This document shows, piece after piece, positions 1 through 6,142 of a stretch of 6,560 nucleotides of DNA. The stretch spans positions 71,308 to 77,867 of the forward strand of contig DCYG01000008.1 in the NCBI GenBank assembly GCA_002331025.1. Reading direction: 5' to 3'. Positions within the stretch are counted from its first letter, which is position 1; each line of letters starts with the position of its first letter. Below the pieces are notes generated by a model, which saw only the letters and a list, made by a program, of their open reading frames with translations, did not search any database and was not told where the DNA came from. Made by a program: the position numbers and the translations under genes. This stretch comes from Firmicutes bacterium UBA2116. Its GTDB lineage: Bacteria; Bacillota; Clostridia; Tissierellales; Sedimentibacteraceae.

Positions 1-2
1 AG

Positions 3-53
3 GATGAACTTTTTCAACAGCCTATCATCTTGATGACTTTGTCATCAATCTGA
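3..53 (+). CDS. Possible 3' end of an upstream plus-strand gene (partial)
   Basis: The reading frame from position 3 is open to a TGA at 51-53, giving a tail of 16 residues (DELFQQPIILMTLSSI). The stop directly abuts the terminator stem at 53, which is where the end of a terminated gene is expected. The other two plus frames stop at 5-7 and 31-33, so the true frame is not certain. The fragment is too short to name a family. The main argument that some plus-strand gene ends here is the plus-oriented terminator. Confidence 0.3.
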   Translation, partial: DELFQQPIILMTLSSI

Positions 54-84
54 ACGCATGTAATTGAAATTACATGCGTTTTTT
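53..84 (+). terminator. Rho-independent terminator of the upstream plus-strand gene
   Basis: AACGCATGTAATT (53-65) pairs perfectly with AATTACATGCGTT (68-80), giving a stem of about 12-13 bp with a tiny loop. Six T residues follow on the plus strand (79-84). Read on the minus strand the stem is followed by CAGATTG rather than a T tract, so it is mainly a plus-strand terminator. It also sits 22 bp beyond the stop of the convergent minus-strand operon and may slow transcription from that side. A second small hairpin lies just upstream (30-48). Confidence 0.85.
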
Positions 85-105
85 AAAATAAATTGCAATA
101 AATTC

Positions 106-807
106 TTACTTTATTTTTACAGGCATATTTTTGGTTAGCAACCTGATTATTATCAGCATAATTGCTATTAATAATAATGTCTGTACGGATGAGATTAAGA
201 ATGATGAATTTGAATATCGTACAACAGTTTCAAATGTTTCTGTGAAGAGCATATCAAAATCATAAAGTGCAACAATACTTCCGCTCCAGATTAACGCATA
301 AATATAGTCAGTAAAAATAGCAAAAGCGATGAAAATCAAGCCTATCATCCAGTTGAATTTATAAAATCCGATATTTATTATCCATCCAAGGAGATACATT
401 ACAAATATACTAAAAACGTACAGCGCAAAGGACGCAATACTAAATTGAAACAACCCTGAAAATAAGGCTTCAATCAAAGCGAGCAAGCTGAATATTAACG
501 GTAATGAGACGGATAAATATAATGCAGCGACGGCCATGCTGTAAACGCATGTTTTTCTGGTTATTCCAAGCTTAATAAGCTGTGGCAGAAATGTGGCTCC
601 GGCAATAATACCTATAACAAACATGTATATCATGGATGATCCGGCAGAAAACAGAAACAGATTATTTGCAGAACTAAAATCAATATAAGAATGGGCTATG
701 CTCAATACTATATATACAGCCATCATTATACCTATAAACCAAAGAGACCACTTCATCTGCTCGATGTAAATATCCCTTGCAACCTTCATAACACTATTTG
801 CTTTCAT
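106..807 (-). CDS. Six-helix membrane protein, probable permease of a YtrB-type ABC transporter
   Basis: The 233-residue protein is very hydrophobic, with about six membrane segments near residues 20-39, 53-75, 91-114, 123-147, 153-181 and 203-224. It has short basic loops and a basic C-terminus. I see no catalytic motif. It is the last gene of a GntR-ATPase-membrane protein operon, so it is most likely the membrane-spanning half of the exporter driven by the ATPase. That function is inferred from context and topology rather than from a recognised signature. The start at 807 is supported by GGAGGA at 818-813, five bases upstream. This ribosome-binding site lies inside the 3' end of the ATPase gene, and the two coding regions overlap by 14 nt, which implies translational coupling. 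The stop is TAA at 106-108. No minus-strand terminator with a T tract follows. Confidence 0.85.
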   Translation of the reverse strand: MKANSVMKVARDIYIEQMKWSLWFIGIMMAVYIVLSIAHSYIDFSSANNLFLFSAGSSMIYMFVIGIIAGATFLPQLIKLGITRKTCVYSMAVAALYLSVSLPLIFSLLALIEALFSGLFQFSIASFALYVFSIFVMYLLGWIINIGFYKFNWMIGLIFIAFAIFTDYIYALIWSGSIVALYDFDMLFTETFETVVRYSNSSFLISSVQTLLLIAIMLIIIRLLTKNMPVKIK

Positions 808-1681
808 GTGAATCCTCCGTTTCTGTCAAATGAATAAATAAATCCTGAAGTGAAATTGGACCTATTTCTAATCCTAAGCTATCAGCCGCATTTTCAATTT
901 TTTCTGTCCTTTCTTCATAAATCATAACAGATTTTGTTTTTCCAAGCTGTTGCGAGCTAAGTATTCTTCTTCCTTTAACAAACTCATCAACATCCGTTGC
1001 ATTACCCGTTATGGACATACCTCTTGAAATCAAGGTTTCATAATCTTCATGCAGCAATAATTTACCGTTATCAAGTATTAAAACCTCATCAAACAAATAA
1101 TCCATTTCGGACACTAAGTGTGTTGACAATATAAAAATGCGCGGATGATTTTCCTGATCTTTTAACAGCTCGTTATAAAATTTTACCCTTGTGGGTGCGT
1201 CCATACTCAGATATGACTCGTCAAAGATTGTAATCGGAGAACGGCTTGCCAATCCCATAATTACCTCCAAGGCGGATTGCATTCCTTTTGAAAGCTTATT
1301 GACATTTTTATTCATTGGCAGCTTAAAAAGCTCTACCAAATATTTTGCATATTCTGCATCGTAATTAGGTCTGTACTCTTCAACCATGGACAGCATATTT
1401 TTTACTTTTTCTGTTTCTTCTTCATAATTTGTCTGAAAATGAAAAGATATATTCTGATTTATTTCTGCATTTTCATAAGGAGCTGCTCCCGCAATTTTTA
1501 CACTTCCGGCAGTCTGCTGTCTGTATGAAGCAAGAATTGATAAAAGAGATGTTTTGCCTGCGCCGTTTCTCCCTAACAAACCATATATTTTCCCATCTTC
1601 AAGCTTAAATGATACATCCTTTAATGCTTCAAAATTTTTATATTTTAAAGACAGATTATTTACTTCAATATTGTAGGTCAT
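794..1681 (-). CDS. ABC transporter ATP-binding protein, YtrB-like
   Basis: This 295-residue cytoplasmic ATPase should power the neighbouring membrane protein. Motifs appear in the usual order: Walker A GRNGAGKT (37-44), Q-loop glutamine near 83, signature LSKGMQS (130-136), Walker B ITIFDE (150-155) with the catalytic glutamate E155, D-loop aspartate D161, and H-loop STH (H188). A C-terminal tail of about 90 residues ending in the LQDLF region is typical of YtrB-type exporter ATPases. The segment after Walker B is unusual: DESYLSMD replaces the common DEPxxGLD. The catalytic acidic residues remain, so activity is still expected. The ATG (1679-1681) overlaps the stop of the upstream regulator as ATGA, and AAGGAA at 1697-1692 serves as its ribosome-binding site. 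Expression is presumably controlled by the GntR repressor encoded first in the operon. The substrate cannot be read from the sequence; relatives are often induced by cell-envelope antibiotics. Confidence 0.93.
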   Translation of the reverse strand: MTYNIEVNNLSLKYKNFEALKDVSFKLEDGKIYGLLGRNGAGKTSLLSILASYRQQTAGSVKIAGAAPYENAEINQNISFHFQTNYEEETEKVKNMLSMVEEYRPNYDAEYAKYLVELFKLPMNKNVNKLSKGMQSALEVIMGLASRSPITIFDESYLSMDAPTRVKFYNELLKDQENHPRIFILSTHLVSEMDYLFDEVLILDNGKLLLHEDYETLISRGMSITGNATDVDEFVKGRRILSSQQLGKTKSVMIYEERTEKIENAADSLGLEIGPISLQDLFIHLTETEDSHESK

Positions 1682-2055
1682 TGATTACCACTTCCTTTCA
1701 CCTGATTGATCAAATTAATTATTTCGTCTGACGATATACCCAGCTTAGATGCTTCCTGAACCATAGGTACAACATATTCATCCGAAAAAGCCTTTCTTCG
1801 TTTATCCCTAAGCTTATCCTTTGCGCCTTTTGATACAAACATTCCTATACCGCGTTTTTTATACAATATTCCTTCATCAACAAGTTGATTTATACCTTTT
1901 GCAACAGTTGCGTGGTTTATCTTATAGAAGCTAACTAATTGGTTAGTCGACGGAGCCTGTTCTTCCTCTGAAAGAAGCCCGTTAACTATCTGGTCTTCAA
2001 TTATTTCACGTATCTGAATAAAAATAGGTTTGTCATTATTAAAGCTGTTGTTCAT
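1678..2055 (-). CDS. GntR-family transcriptional regulator, YtrA subfamily
   Basis: This 125-residue DNA-binding protein has a winged helix-turn-helix at about residues 10-78. The core motif is PSTNQLVSFYKINHATVAKG, followed by a wing with KKRGIGMFV. The C-terminal part of about 45 residues is short, as in the YtrA subfamily, which lacks a large ligand domain. Subfamily members usually repress their own operon with an ABC transporter, and that gene order is found here. I chose the ATG at 2055. A longer reading from GTG at 2064 is possible, but AAGGAG (2069-2064) overlaps that GTG and sits 8 bases from the ATG. The stop overlaps the ATPase start as ATGA. An inverted repeat overlapping the promoter, upstream of the gene, is the likely autoregulatory operator. 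The inducer is unknown. Confidence 0.92.
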   Translation of the reverse strand: MNNSFNNDKPIFIQIREIIEDQIVNGLLSEEEQAPSTNQLVSFYKINHATVAKGINQLVDEGILYKKRGIGMFVSKGAKDKLRDKRRKAFSDEYVVPMVQEASKLGISSDEIINLINQVKGSGNQ

Positions 2056-2063
2056 AGTGATCA

Positions 2064-2069
2064 CTCCTT
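2064..2069 (-). promoter_or_regulatory. Ribosome-binding site that fixes the GntR start
   Basis: AAGGAG reads on the minus strand at 2069-2064, eight bases before the ATG at 2055. Because it overlaps the alternative GTG at 2064-2062, that upstream codon cannot be the start. Confidence 0.75.
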
Positions 2070-2082
2070 TTTAAGAGCAGTT

Positions 2083-2114
2083 ATATGGTTATACACTTGT
2101 GTATATAACCATAT
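2083..2114. promoter_or_regulatory. Inverted-repeat operator of the GntR/ABC operon
   Basis: ATATGGTTATA (2083-2093) is repeated inverted as TATAACCATAT (2104-2114), giving perfect 11-bp arms with a 10-bp spacer. Nested inside is a second palindrome, TATACAC-TT-GTGTATA (2090-2105). The right arm covers the -10 element of the minus-strand promoter, so a bound regulator would block RNA polymerase. It is the obvious candidate site for the YtrA-like protein encoded just downstream. This assignment is inferred from position and symmetry. Confidence 0.75.
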
Positions 2115-2136
2115 CACAAAAGTGTTTCCGAGTCAA
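2108..2136 (-). promoter_or_regulatory. Sigma-A-type promoter of the GntR/ABC operon
   Basis: Read on the minus strand, TTGACT (2136-2131) is followed after 17 bp by TATGGT (2113-2108). A TG one base before the -10 makes it an extended -10. The -10 lies within the inverted repeat, and transcription would start around 2100, giving a leader of about 45 nt before the GntR start codon. Confidence 0.7.
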
Positions 2137-2171
2137 TAAAAAGATTTGCGGACAAGCAGCTTATTTTCTCA

Positions 2172-2200
2172 TAGCCATAGAAAAAGTCATATGGTAGAAT
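2172..2200 (+). promoter_or_regulatory. Candidate promoter of the double acetyltransferase gene
   Basis: TAGCCA (2172-2177) and TAGAAT (2195-2200) are 17 bp apart, and TGG before the second gives an extended -10. Another TATAAT at 2217-2222 lacks a good -35. The region is divergent from the GntR operon promoter, with about 30 bp between the two -35 elements. No strong operator is seen on this side. Confidence 0.45.
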
Positions 2201-2242
2201 ATAGGCAAAAGATGGATATAATATCATAAATTATTTGAGAGC

Positions 2243-2247
2243 GGGGA
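2243..2247 (+). promoter_or_regulatory. Ribosome-binding site that selects the acetyltransferase start
   Basis: GGGGA lies eight bases before the ATG at 2256. An in-frame TTG at 2235 would give seven more residues but lies upstream of this site, so the ATG is preferred. Confidence 0.6.
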
Positions 2248-2255
2248 TAAAAGAT

Positions 2256-3422
2256 ATGGATTACGAAATTATACATTTGCCAAAAGAAAAATGGAAAGGA
2301 ACTGTAATACCCATAAAATATACAACAGATAAGTACTATGATGTTAGTGTAAATAAAACATATAACGGCTTCTCTGTTGAGATGGAAAAGAAAAAATTTA
2401 CTGAGCTCTTATCTCGTGATATTTCAGGTAAGTTATATGAAGATCATTGGGAGAATACATATGTCTGGGGAGTAATAGCAAACGATGAATTAATTGCCGC
2501 AATGGAAACAGATCAGGAATTATGGTCAAATCGTATAAGGATTACAGAACTTTGGGTATCAGAAAGATATCAGAAGCACGGAATCGGCCACACCTTAATA
2601 GAAATTGCCAAAGAGCAGGCAAGGAGAGAAAGACGGAGAGCTGTTATATTGGAAACACAATCCTGCAACGCAAATGCAATAGATTTTTATTTGCATGAGG
2701 GCTTTATCTTAATCGGTATGGACACTTGCTGCTACAAGAATAACGACTTGGAAAGAAAAGAGGTAAGATTAGAATTCGGATGGCTTCAAGAAGAAAAGAA
2801 AAAATTAAATGATAAAGATATAGAAATAAGAATGGAAACTGAAGATGATTGGTATGATGCAGAATTAATGACACAGCGCGCATTCTGGAATAAACATCAT
2901 CTTGGTTGTGATGAGCATTACCTTGTGCATAAAATACGTCATCATGAAGATTACCTTCCCGAATTAAGCAGAATAGCAGTAAAGAATGGGCAGGTGGTAG
3001 GATGCATAATGTATACGAAGTCAAGAATTGTTGACGGAGAAGATACACATGGAATTATAACCTTCGGACCTCTTTGCGTAGAGCCGAAATGGCAGGGATA
3101 CGGAGTGGGAGAGATGCTATTGAGAGAAACAATGAGCTTAGCCGCAAACAAAGGGTATAAAGGTATAGTAATATTCGGAGAACCTGATTACTATCCCGGA
3201 ATAGGATTTAAAACATGTGATAATTTTAATATTACAACCTCTGACGGCAGGAACTTCGATGCATTTATGGCAATTGAATTAGCGGAAGGCAGTTTGAAAG
3301 GAATAAAAGGAAAATTTCACTATTCAGAGGTTTTTGATAATCTTCCGAAGGAAGAAGTAGAAGAATTCAATAAAAGATTTCCCAAGCTGCAAAAATTAAA
3401 ATTCCCGGGACAATGGGATTGA
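2256..3422 (+). CDS. Tandem GNAT N-acetyltransferase fusion (streptothricin acetyltransferase-like + YhbS-like)
   Basis: This cytoplasmic protein of 388 residues carries two complete acetyl-CoA-dependent GNAT domains, about twice the usual length. Domain 1 (about 1-178) has ITELWVSERYQKHGIG, with the acetyl-CoA loop Q106-K-H-G109-I-G111. It then has LETQSCNANAIDFY (132-145), GF (149-150) and DTCCY (156-160); this LETQ...N..A..FY...GF layout resembles streptothricin acetyltransferases. A charged linker (about 178-188, EEKKKLNDKD) leads to domain 2 (about 189-388). Domain 2 has FGPLCVEPKWQGYGVG, with loop Q280-G-Y-G283-V-G285, and GEPDYYPGIGF (308-318), typical of YhbS-type GNATs. Both loops look intact, so both halves may be active. 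Aminoglycoside-like or streptothricin-like amines are possible substrates for domain 1, but many such proteins have none known. The start at ATG 2256 has GGGGA eight bases upstream. The gene is divergent from the GntR/ABC operon. No convincing terminator follows. Confidence 0.9.
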   Translation: MDYEIIHLPKEKWKGTVIPIKYTTDKYYDVSVNKTYNGFSVEMEKKKFTELLSRDISGKLYEDHWENTYVWGVIANDELIAAMETDQELWSNRIRITELWVSERYQKHGIGHTLIEIAKEQARRERRRAVILETQSCNANAIDFYLHEGFILIGMDTCCYKNNDLERKEVRLEFGWLQEEKKKLNDKDIEIRMETEDDWYDAELMTQRAFWNKHHLGCDEHYLVHKIRHHEDYLPELSRIAVKNGQVVGCIMYTKSRIVDGEDTHGIITFGPLCVEPKWQGYGVGEMLLRETMSLAANKGYKGIVIFGEPDYYPGIGFKTCDNFNITTSDGRNFDAFMAIELAEGSLKGIKGKFHYSEVFDNLPKEEVEEFNKRFPKLQKLKFPGQWD

Positions 3423-3557
3423 CACAGAAAAAATCGGAGGCTTTATTTTGGAGGTTAATTGAATATAACACTACTAAATTTATGTACACTTTTATCAAAG
3501 TGTTGCTCAAACATTCGCAATACAGTAGCAGATAACACAAATGAAAATAAAAAACTC
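3423..3557. other. Spacer between acetyltransferase and BlaI-type genes, without a supported gene
   Basis: Two strong ribosome-binding-like GGAGG sequences lie at about 3435-3439 and 3450-3454, each followed by a TTG. The first would encode only four residues. The second, with TTG near 3459, opens a frame of about 46 codons that runs through the promoter of the next gene and resembles nothing I recognise. A 7-bp hairpin, ACACTTT (3486-3492) with AAAGTGT (3497-3503), has no T tract after it and is a poor terminator. Confidence 0.5.
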
Positions 3558-3586
3558 TTGACAAATCAGTCTACGAATCATAAACT
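3558..3586 (+). promoter_or_regulatory. Sigma-A-type promoter of the BlaI/M56 operon
   Basis: A perfect TTGACA (3558-3563) is followed after exactly 17 bp by TAAACT (3581-3586). It lies 39 bp before the start codon of the repressor gene, and the predicted start of transcription falls at the edge of the inverted-repeat operator. Confidence 0.85.
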
Positions 3587-3589
3587 AAA

Positions 3590-3614
3590 TATAGTCTAAA
3601 AAGTATAGACTATA
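3590..3614. promoter_or_regulatory. Inverted-repeat operator of the BlaI/M56 operon
   Basis: TATAGTCTA (3590-3598) is repeated inverted as TAGACTATA (3606-3614), giving perfect 9-bp arms around AAAAGTA. It sits between the -10 element and the AGGAGG ribosome-binding site (3614-3619), an ideal place for autorepression by the BlaI-type protein. A further copy of the AGTCTA core lies at 3568-3573 inside the promoter spacer. The sequence is not the textbook staphylococcal BlaI/MecI box, so binding is inferred. Confidence 0.75.
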
Positions 3615-3624
3615 GGAGGCTGTT

Positions 3625-3981
3625 ATGAAAAGATTTACTGATGCAGAGCAGAAGCTTGCGGAAATAATTTGGGCTAATGAACCGGTGACATCGCCTAAAT
3701 TGGTTCAGATATGCAAAGAAGAGCTGAACTGGAAAAAATCAACCACGTATACGATGTTGAAAAAGCTTGAAATTAAAGAGGTTTTTATAAACAATAAAGG
3801 AATAGTTGAATCCTTACTTACTAAGGAGGAATTTTATGCAGAGCAAAGCAAGCAAATAGTAGATGAAGGATTCAACGGTTCCTTCCCGAGATTCTTAGCA
3901 GCTTTTACAAGGCATAAAAAGCTAAGCAGTAAAGAAATCTCTGAGCTTCAGAGACTTATCGAAGAGCATAAAGAGGATTAG
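3625..3981 (+). CDS. BlaI/MecI/CopY-family transcriptional repressor
   Basis: This 118-residue repressor has an N-terminal winged helix at about 1-70. It begins with the family pattern FTDAEQKLAEIIWANEPVTS, and its recognition helix lies around NWKKSTTYTMLKKL (35-48). The C-terminal dimerisation part (about 71-118) includes GFNGSFPRFLAAF and the ending LSSKEISELQRLIEE. In the family, the bond cut on induction lies in the equivalent of A93-F94 (Asn-Phe in MecI), so the cleavable hydrophobic residue seems kept. Length matches the family (about 120-130). The ATG at 3625 has a perfect AGGAGG five bases upstream. The M56 receptor follows after 2 nt in the same operon. The protein most likely represses this operon through the inverted repeat before it. 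Other targets must lie outside the window, as there is no beta-lactamase or PBP gene here. Confidence 0.93.
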   Translation: MKRFTDAEQKLAEIIWANEPVTSPKLVQICKEELNWKKSTTYTMLKKLEIKEVFINNKGIVESLLTKEEFYAEQSKQIVDEGFNGSFPRFLAAFTRHKKLSSKEISELQRLIEEHKED

Positions 3982-3983
3982 CC

Positions 3984-6122
3984 ATGGATGGATTATTTTT
4001 GTATATAATTAACATGAGCGTTACCGCAAGCTATGCAATTGCTTTTGTAATAGTGCTGAGATTGTTTTTAAAAAGGCTTCCTAAGGTATTTTCTTATGTA
4101 TTGTGGTTTGCAGTATTGTTCAGATTGGTGATTCCATTTTCATTTGAAAGTGTACTGAGCCTGATTCCCAAGGATGTGCGCATACCTCAGGATATTGCTT
4201 ATTCACCCAATCCTGAAATAAGCAGCGGTATATCCTCAGTTGACAGTGTGGTAAACAATCTGTTGCCTGCGCCTGTTGATCATGCGGCAAGTATTAATCC
4301 CATGCAGGCATGGCTTGCTGTCGGAGAAATAATATGGATCACAGGGATGGTCATACTACTTTTTTACAGTATCTTTACTACCGTAAAATTATATAGAAAT
4401 ATAAACGGGGCAGTTCATACAGAAGATAATATATACATTCTGGACGGACTTAAAACGCCTTTTGTTTTTGGTATAATTAATCCAAAGATATATCTTCCAG
4501 ATCAGCTTTCGAAAAATGAAAAAATATATGTGCTGCTGCATGAGCAGACCCACATAAAACGTCTCGATCATATTGTAAAACCTATTTTCTTTTTAGTTAC
4601 ATGTATTCATTGGTTTAATCCTCTTGCATGGATTGCGTTCTGTCTTATGGGTGAGGACCTGGAGTTGTCCTGTGATGAAAATGTAGTAAAGCAATTAGGA
4701 AACAATATTAAGAAGGAATATTCATCCTCTCTTCTTTTCATGTCCACAGGCAGGAAAATAGTGAGTGGATGTCCTCTTGCTTTCGGCGAAAATAATACTA
4801 AGGGCAGGATTAAAAATATTTTAAAATATAAAAAGCCGGCAGTATGGGTTCTGGCAGCTGCGGTTATAGCTGTTATTATAATTATTGCAGCCCTCATATC
4901 CAATCCGAAAACAGAAGCAAGACTCGATGCCTTGCGTCCCATGATAATGGTTAACGGTGAGTTATACTTGGATACGGGAAGGAGTGTTCCTGCTGAAATT
5001 GATGAAAGTGCAATCATAGGAGAAGTGAAATCCTCTGTCAGCCCATCTGAAAAACCTACAGAAGAGGGTCAGACCAACTTTGGATTTACAGGTGCTAAAT
5101 ACGCACATTTTGAAGATAACATAGTTGTTCTTATAGATAATGAGTGGTATGTTTTTGAAAAGGATGTAACAGAAGATGTATCAATTCATTTGAGCAAAGA
5201 AAATAAATCTACCGGAATGTATGAAAAGGTTACTGTAAAAACCGAAGAAATTGAAAAGACCTTTTCATGGAAAAATGTGACTAATCCCACATATGCTCCG
5301 GTTAAATATATCGCCGATGTGGATAATGATACCAAGGATGAAATTATAATATTGTTGACTACCGGCTATGGCACAGGTGTACAGGTTCAGGATATACATA
5401 TATTAAATTCGGAAGATTTGTCTGAAATTAATATAGAAGATCCTTTGGAAGCCATAAATAAAACTGTATCTTCATCAATCACAATTAATGGGGATATAGT
5501 CAGTGTAGAAATAAAATGGAACGGAAATTCAATTGAGAAAAGTTATGACAAATCATACGCAGGCGTTTGGCTTGACAAGGTTTCGTTTGGTTCTATTATA
5601 AATTATGAAATTGTAAACGACAGAATTGTTGTAAAAGTTCCCGGGCAAATGTCGCCGGCGGCATTTCCTTTTATAGCTGTAGTTGAATATGATGAGAATT
5701 TAATAATAACGAATATTGAAGTTATGGAAATAGTCGATAAAACAAGCCGTGATAAAATAAGTGCATATTTAGAGGAAGAGTCTAAAGCTGTTTTTTCTCC
5801 ATATTATGAGTTGTTAGATTTTATAATCTATAACTATGCAGAAGAAAACAAAGACGGAAATATTGAAGCAGTTTTCAATTATACCATAGTACACAAAAAT
5901 TATGACCGAGACCCGGATACCGTTGAATACATCAAAGAAGCCAAGGAAAAAGGTGACGGCAGCTATCAACAGTTGTATGATGAGTACTTACAGCCTAAGG
6001 ATATGAATTTTTATCTCAAAGCTGTAATTGACGAAAATAACAATATAACCTTGTATCACAATTTTTCTCCTAACGGTGTCGACTGGCAGGAGACAGAAAT
6101 GTCGGATTATATTATCAGATAG
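3984..6122 (+). CDS. BlaR1/MecR1-like M56 metallopeptidase receptor with a non-penicillin-binding external region
   Basis: This 712-residue membrane receptor-protease should sense an external signal and trigger loss of the co-encoded repressor. Membrane segments lie at about 5-29, 35-56, 109-133 and 286-305. The cytoplasmic protease part between the last two contains the zinc motif HEQTH (186-190) in VLLHEQTHIKRLDH, then HWFNPLAW (209-216) and EDLELSCDE (224-232), which should supply the third zinc ligand. All are classic M56 features. The external part (about 306-712) is different from BlaR1. It begins with RPMIMVNGELYLDTG (318-332). It then has a region with an acidic DxDxDxxDE loop (445-453) reminiscent of calcium-binding or FG-GAP loops. 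It ends with a domain containing DPDTVEYIKEAKEKGD and SPNGVDWQE. No SxxK plus KTG arrangement of a penicillin-binding sensor is seen. The ATG at 3984 follows the repressor stop by 2 nt, with GAGGA six bases upstream. A terminator closes the operon. Confidence 0.9.
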   Translation: MDGLFLYIINMSVTASYAIAFVIVLRLFLKRLPKVFSYVLWFAVLFRLVIPFSFESVLSLIPKDVRIPQDIAYSPNPEISSGISSVDSVVNNLLPAPVDHAASINPMQAWLAVGEIIWITGMVILLFYSIFTTVKLYRNINGAVHTEDNIYILDGLKTPFVFGIINPKIYLPDQLSKNEKIYVLLHEQTHIKRLDHIVKPIFFLVTCIHWFNPLAWIAFCLMGEDLELSCDENVVKQLGNNIKKEYSSSLLFMSTGRKIVSGCPLAFGENNTKGRIKNILKYKKPAVWVLAAAVIAVIIIIAALISNPKTEARLDALRPMIMVNGELYLDTGRSVPAEIDESAIIGEVKSSVSPSEKPTEEGQTNFGFTGAKYAHFEDNIVVLIDNEWYVFEKDVTEDVSIHLSKENKSTGMYEKVTVKTEEIEKTFSWKNVTNPTYAPVKYIADVDNDTKDEIIILLTTGYGTGVQVQDIHILNSEDLSEINIEDPLEAINKTVSSSITINGDIVSVEIKWNGNSIEKSYDKSYAGVWLDKVSFGSIINYEIVNDRIVVKVPGQMSPAAFPFIAVVEYDENLIITNIEVMEIVDKTSRDKISAYLEEESKAVFSPYYELLDFIIYNYAEENKDGNIEAVFNYTIVHKNYDRDPDTVEYIKEAKEKGDGSYQQLYDEYLQPKDMNFYLKAVIDENNNITLYHNFSPNGVDWQETEMSDYIIR

Positions 6123-6142
6123 TAATATTGATTTTTTAAGTA

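Noticed and set aside
2235..2255. TTG at 2235 as start of the acetyltransferase
   Set aside because: The GGGGA ribosome-binding site lies after it and eight bases before the ATG at 2256, where homologous domain sequence begins.
2704..3048. Open frame of 114 codons on the minus strand within the acetyltransferase gene
   Set aside because: It lies antisense to a well-supported GNAT gene, has low-complexity hydrophobic composition and no family resemblance.
3486..3503. Hairpin as terminator of the acetyltransferase gene
   Set aside because: The stem is only 7 bp, AT-rich and followed by TGCTCAAAC rather than a T tract.
3367..3564. Open frame of 65 codons on the minus strand across the acetyltransferase end and the spacer
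   Set aside because: It overlaps the acetyltransferase 3' end and runs into the BlaI operon's -35 element, with no recognisable product.
4607..5017. Open frame of 136 codons on the minus strand inside the M56 receptor gene
   Set aside because: It is antisense to the conserved protease and fourth membrane helix of a real gene, and its translation shows no recognisable motif.
5529..5540. SxxK motif (S516-I-E-K519) as an active-site serine of a penicillin-binding sensor
   Set aside because: No KTG or other partner motif follows, and the surrounding sequence does not resemble a beta-lactamase fold; a chance match is more likely.
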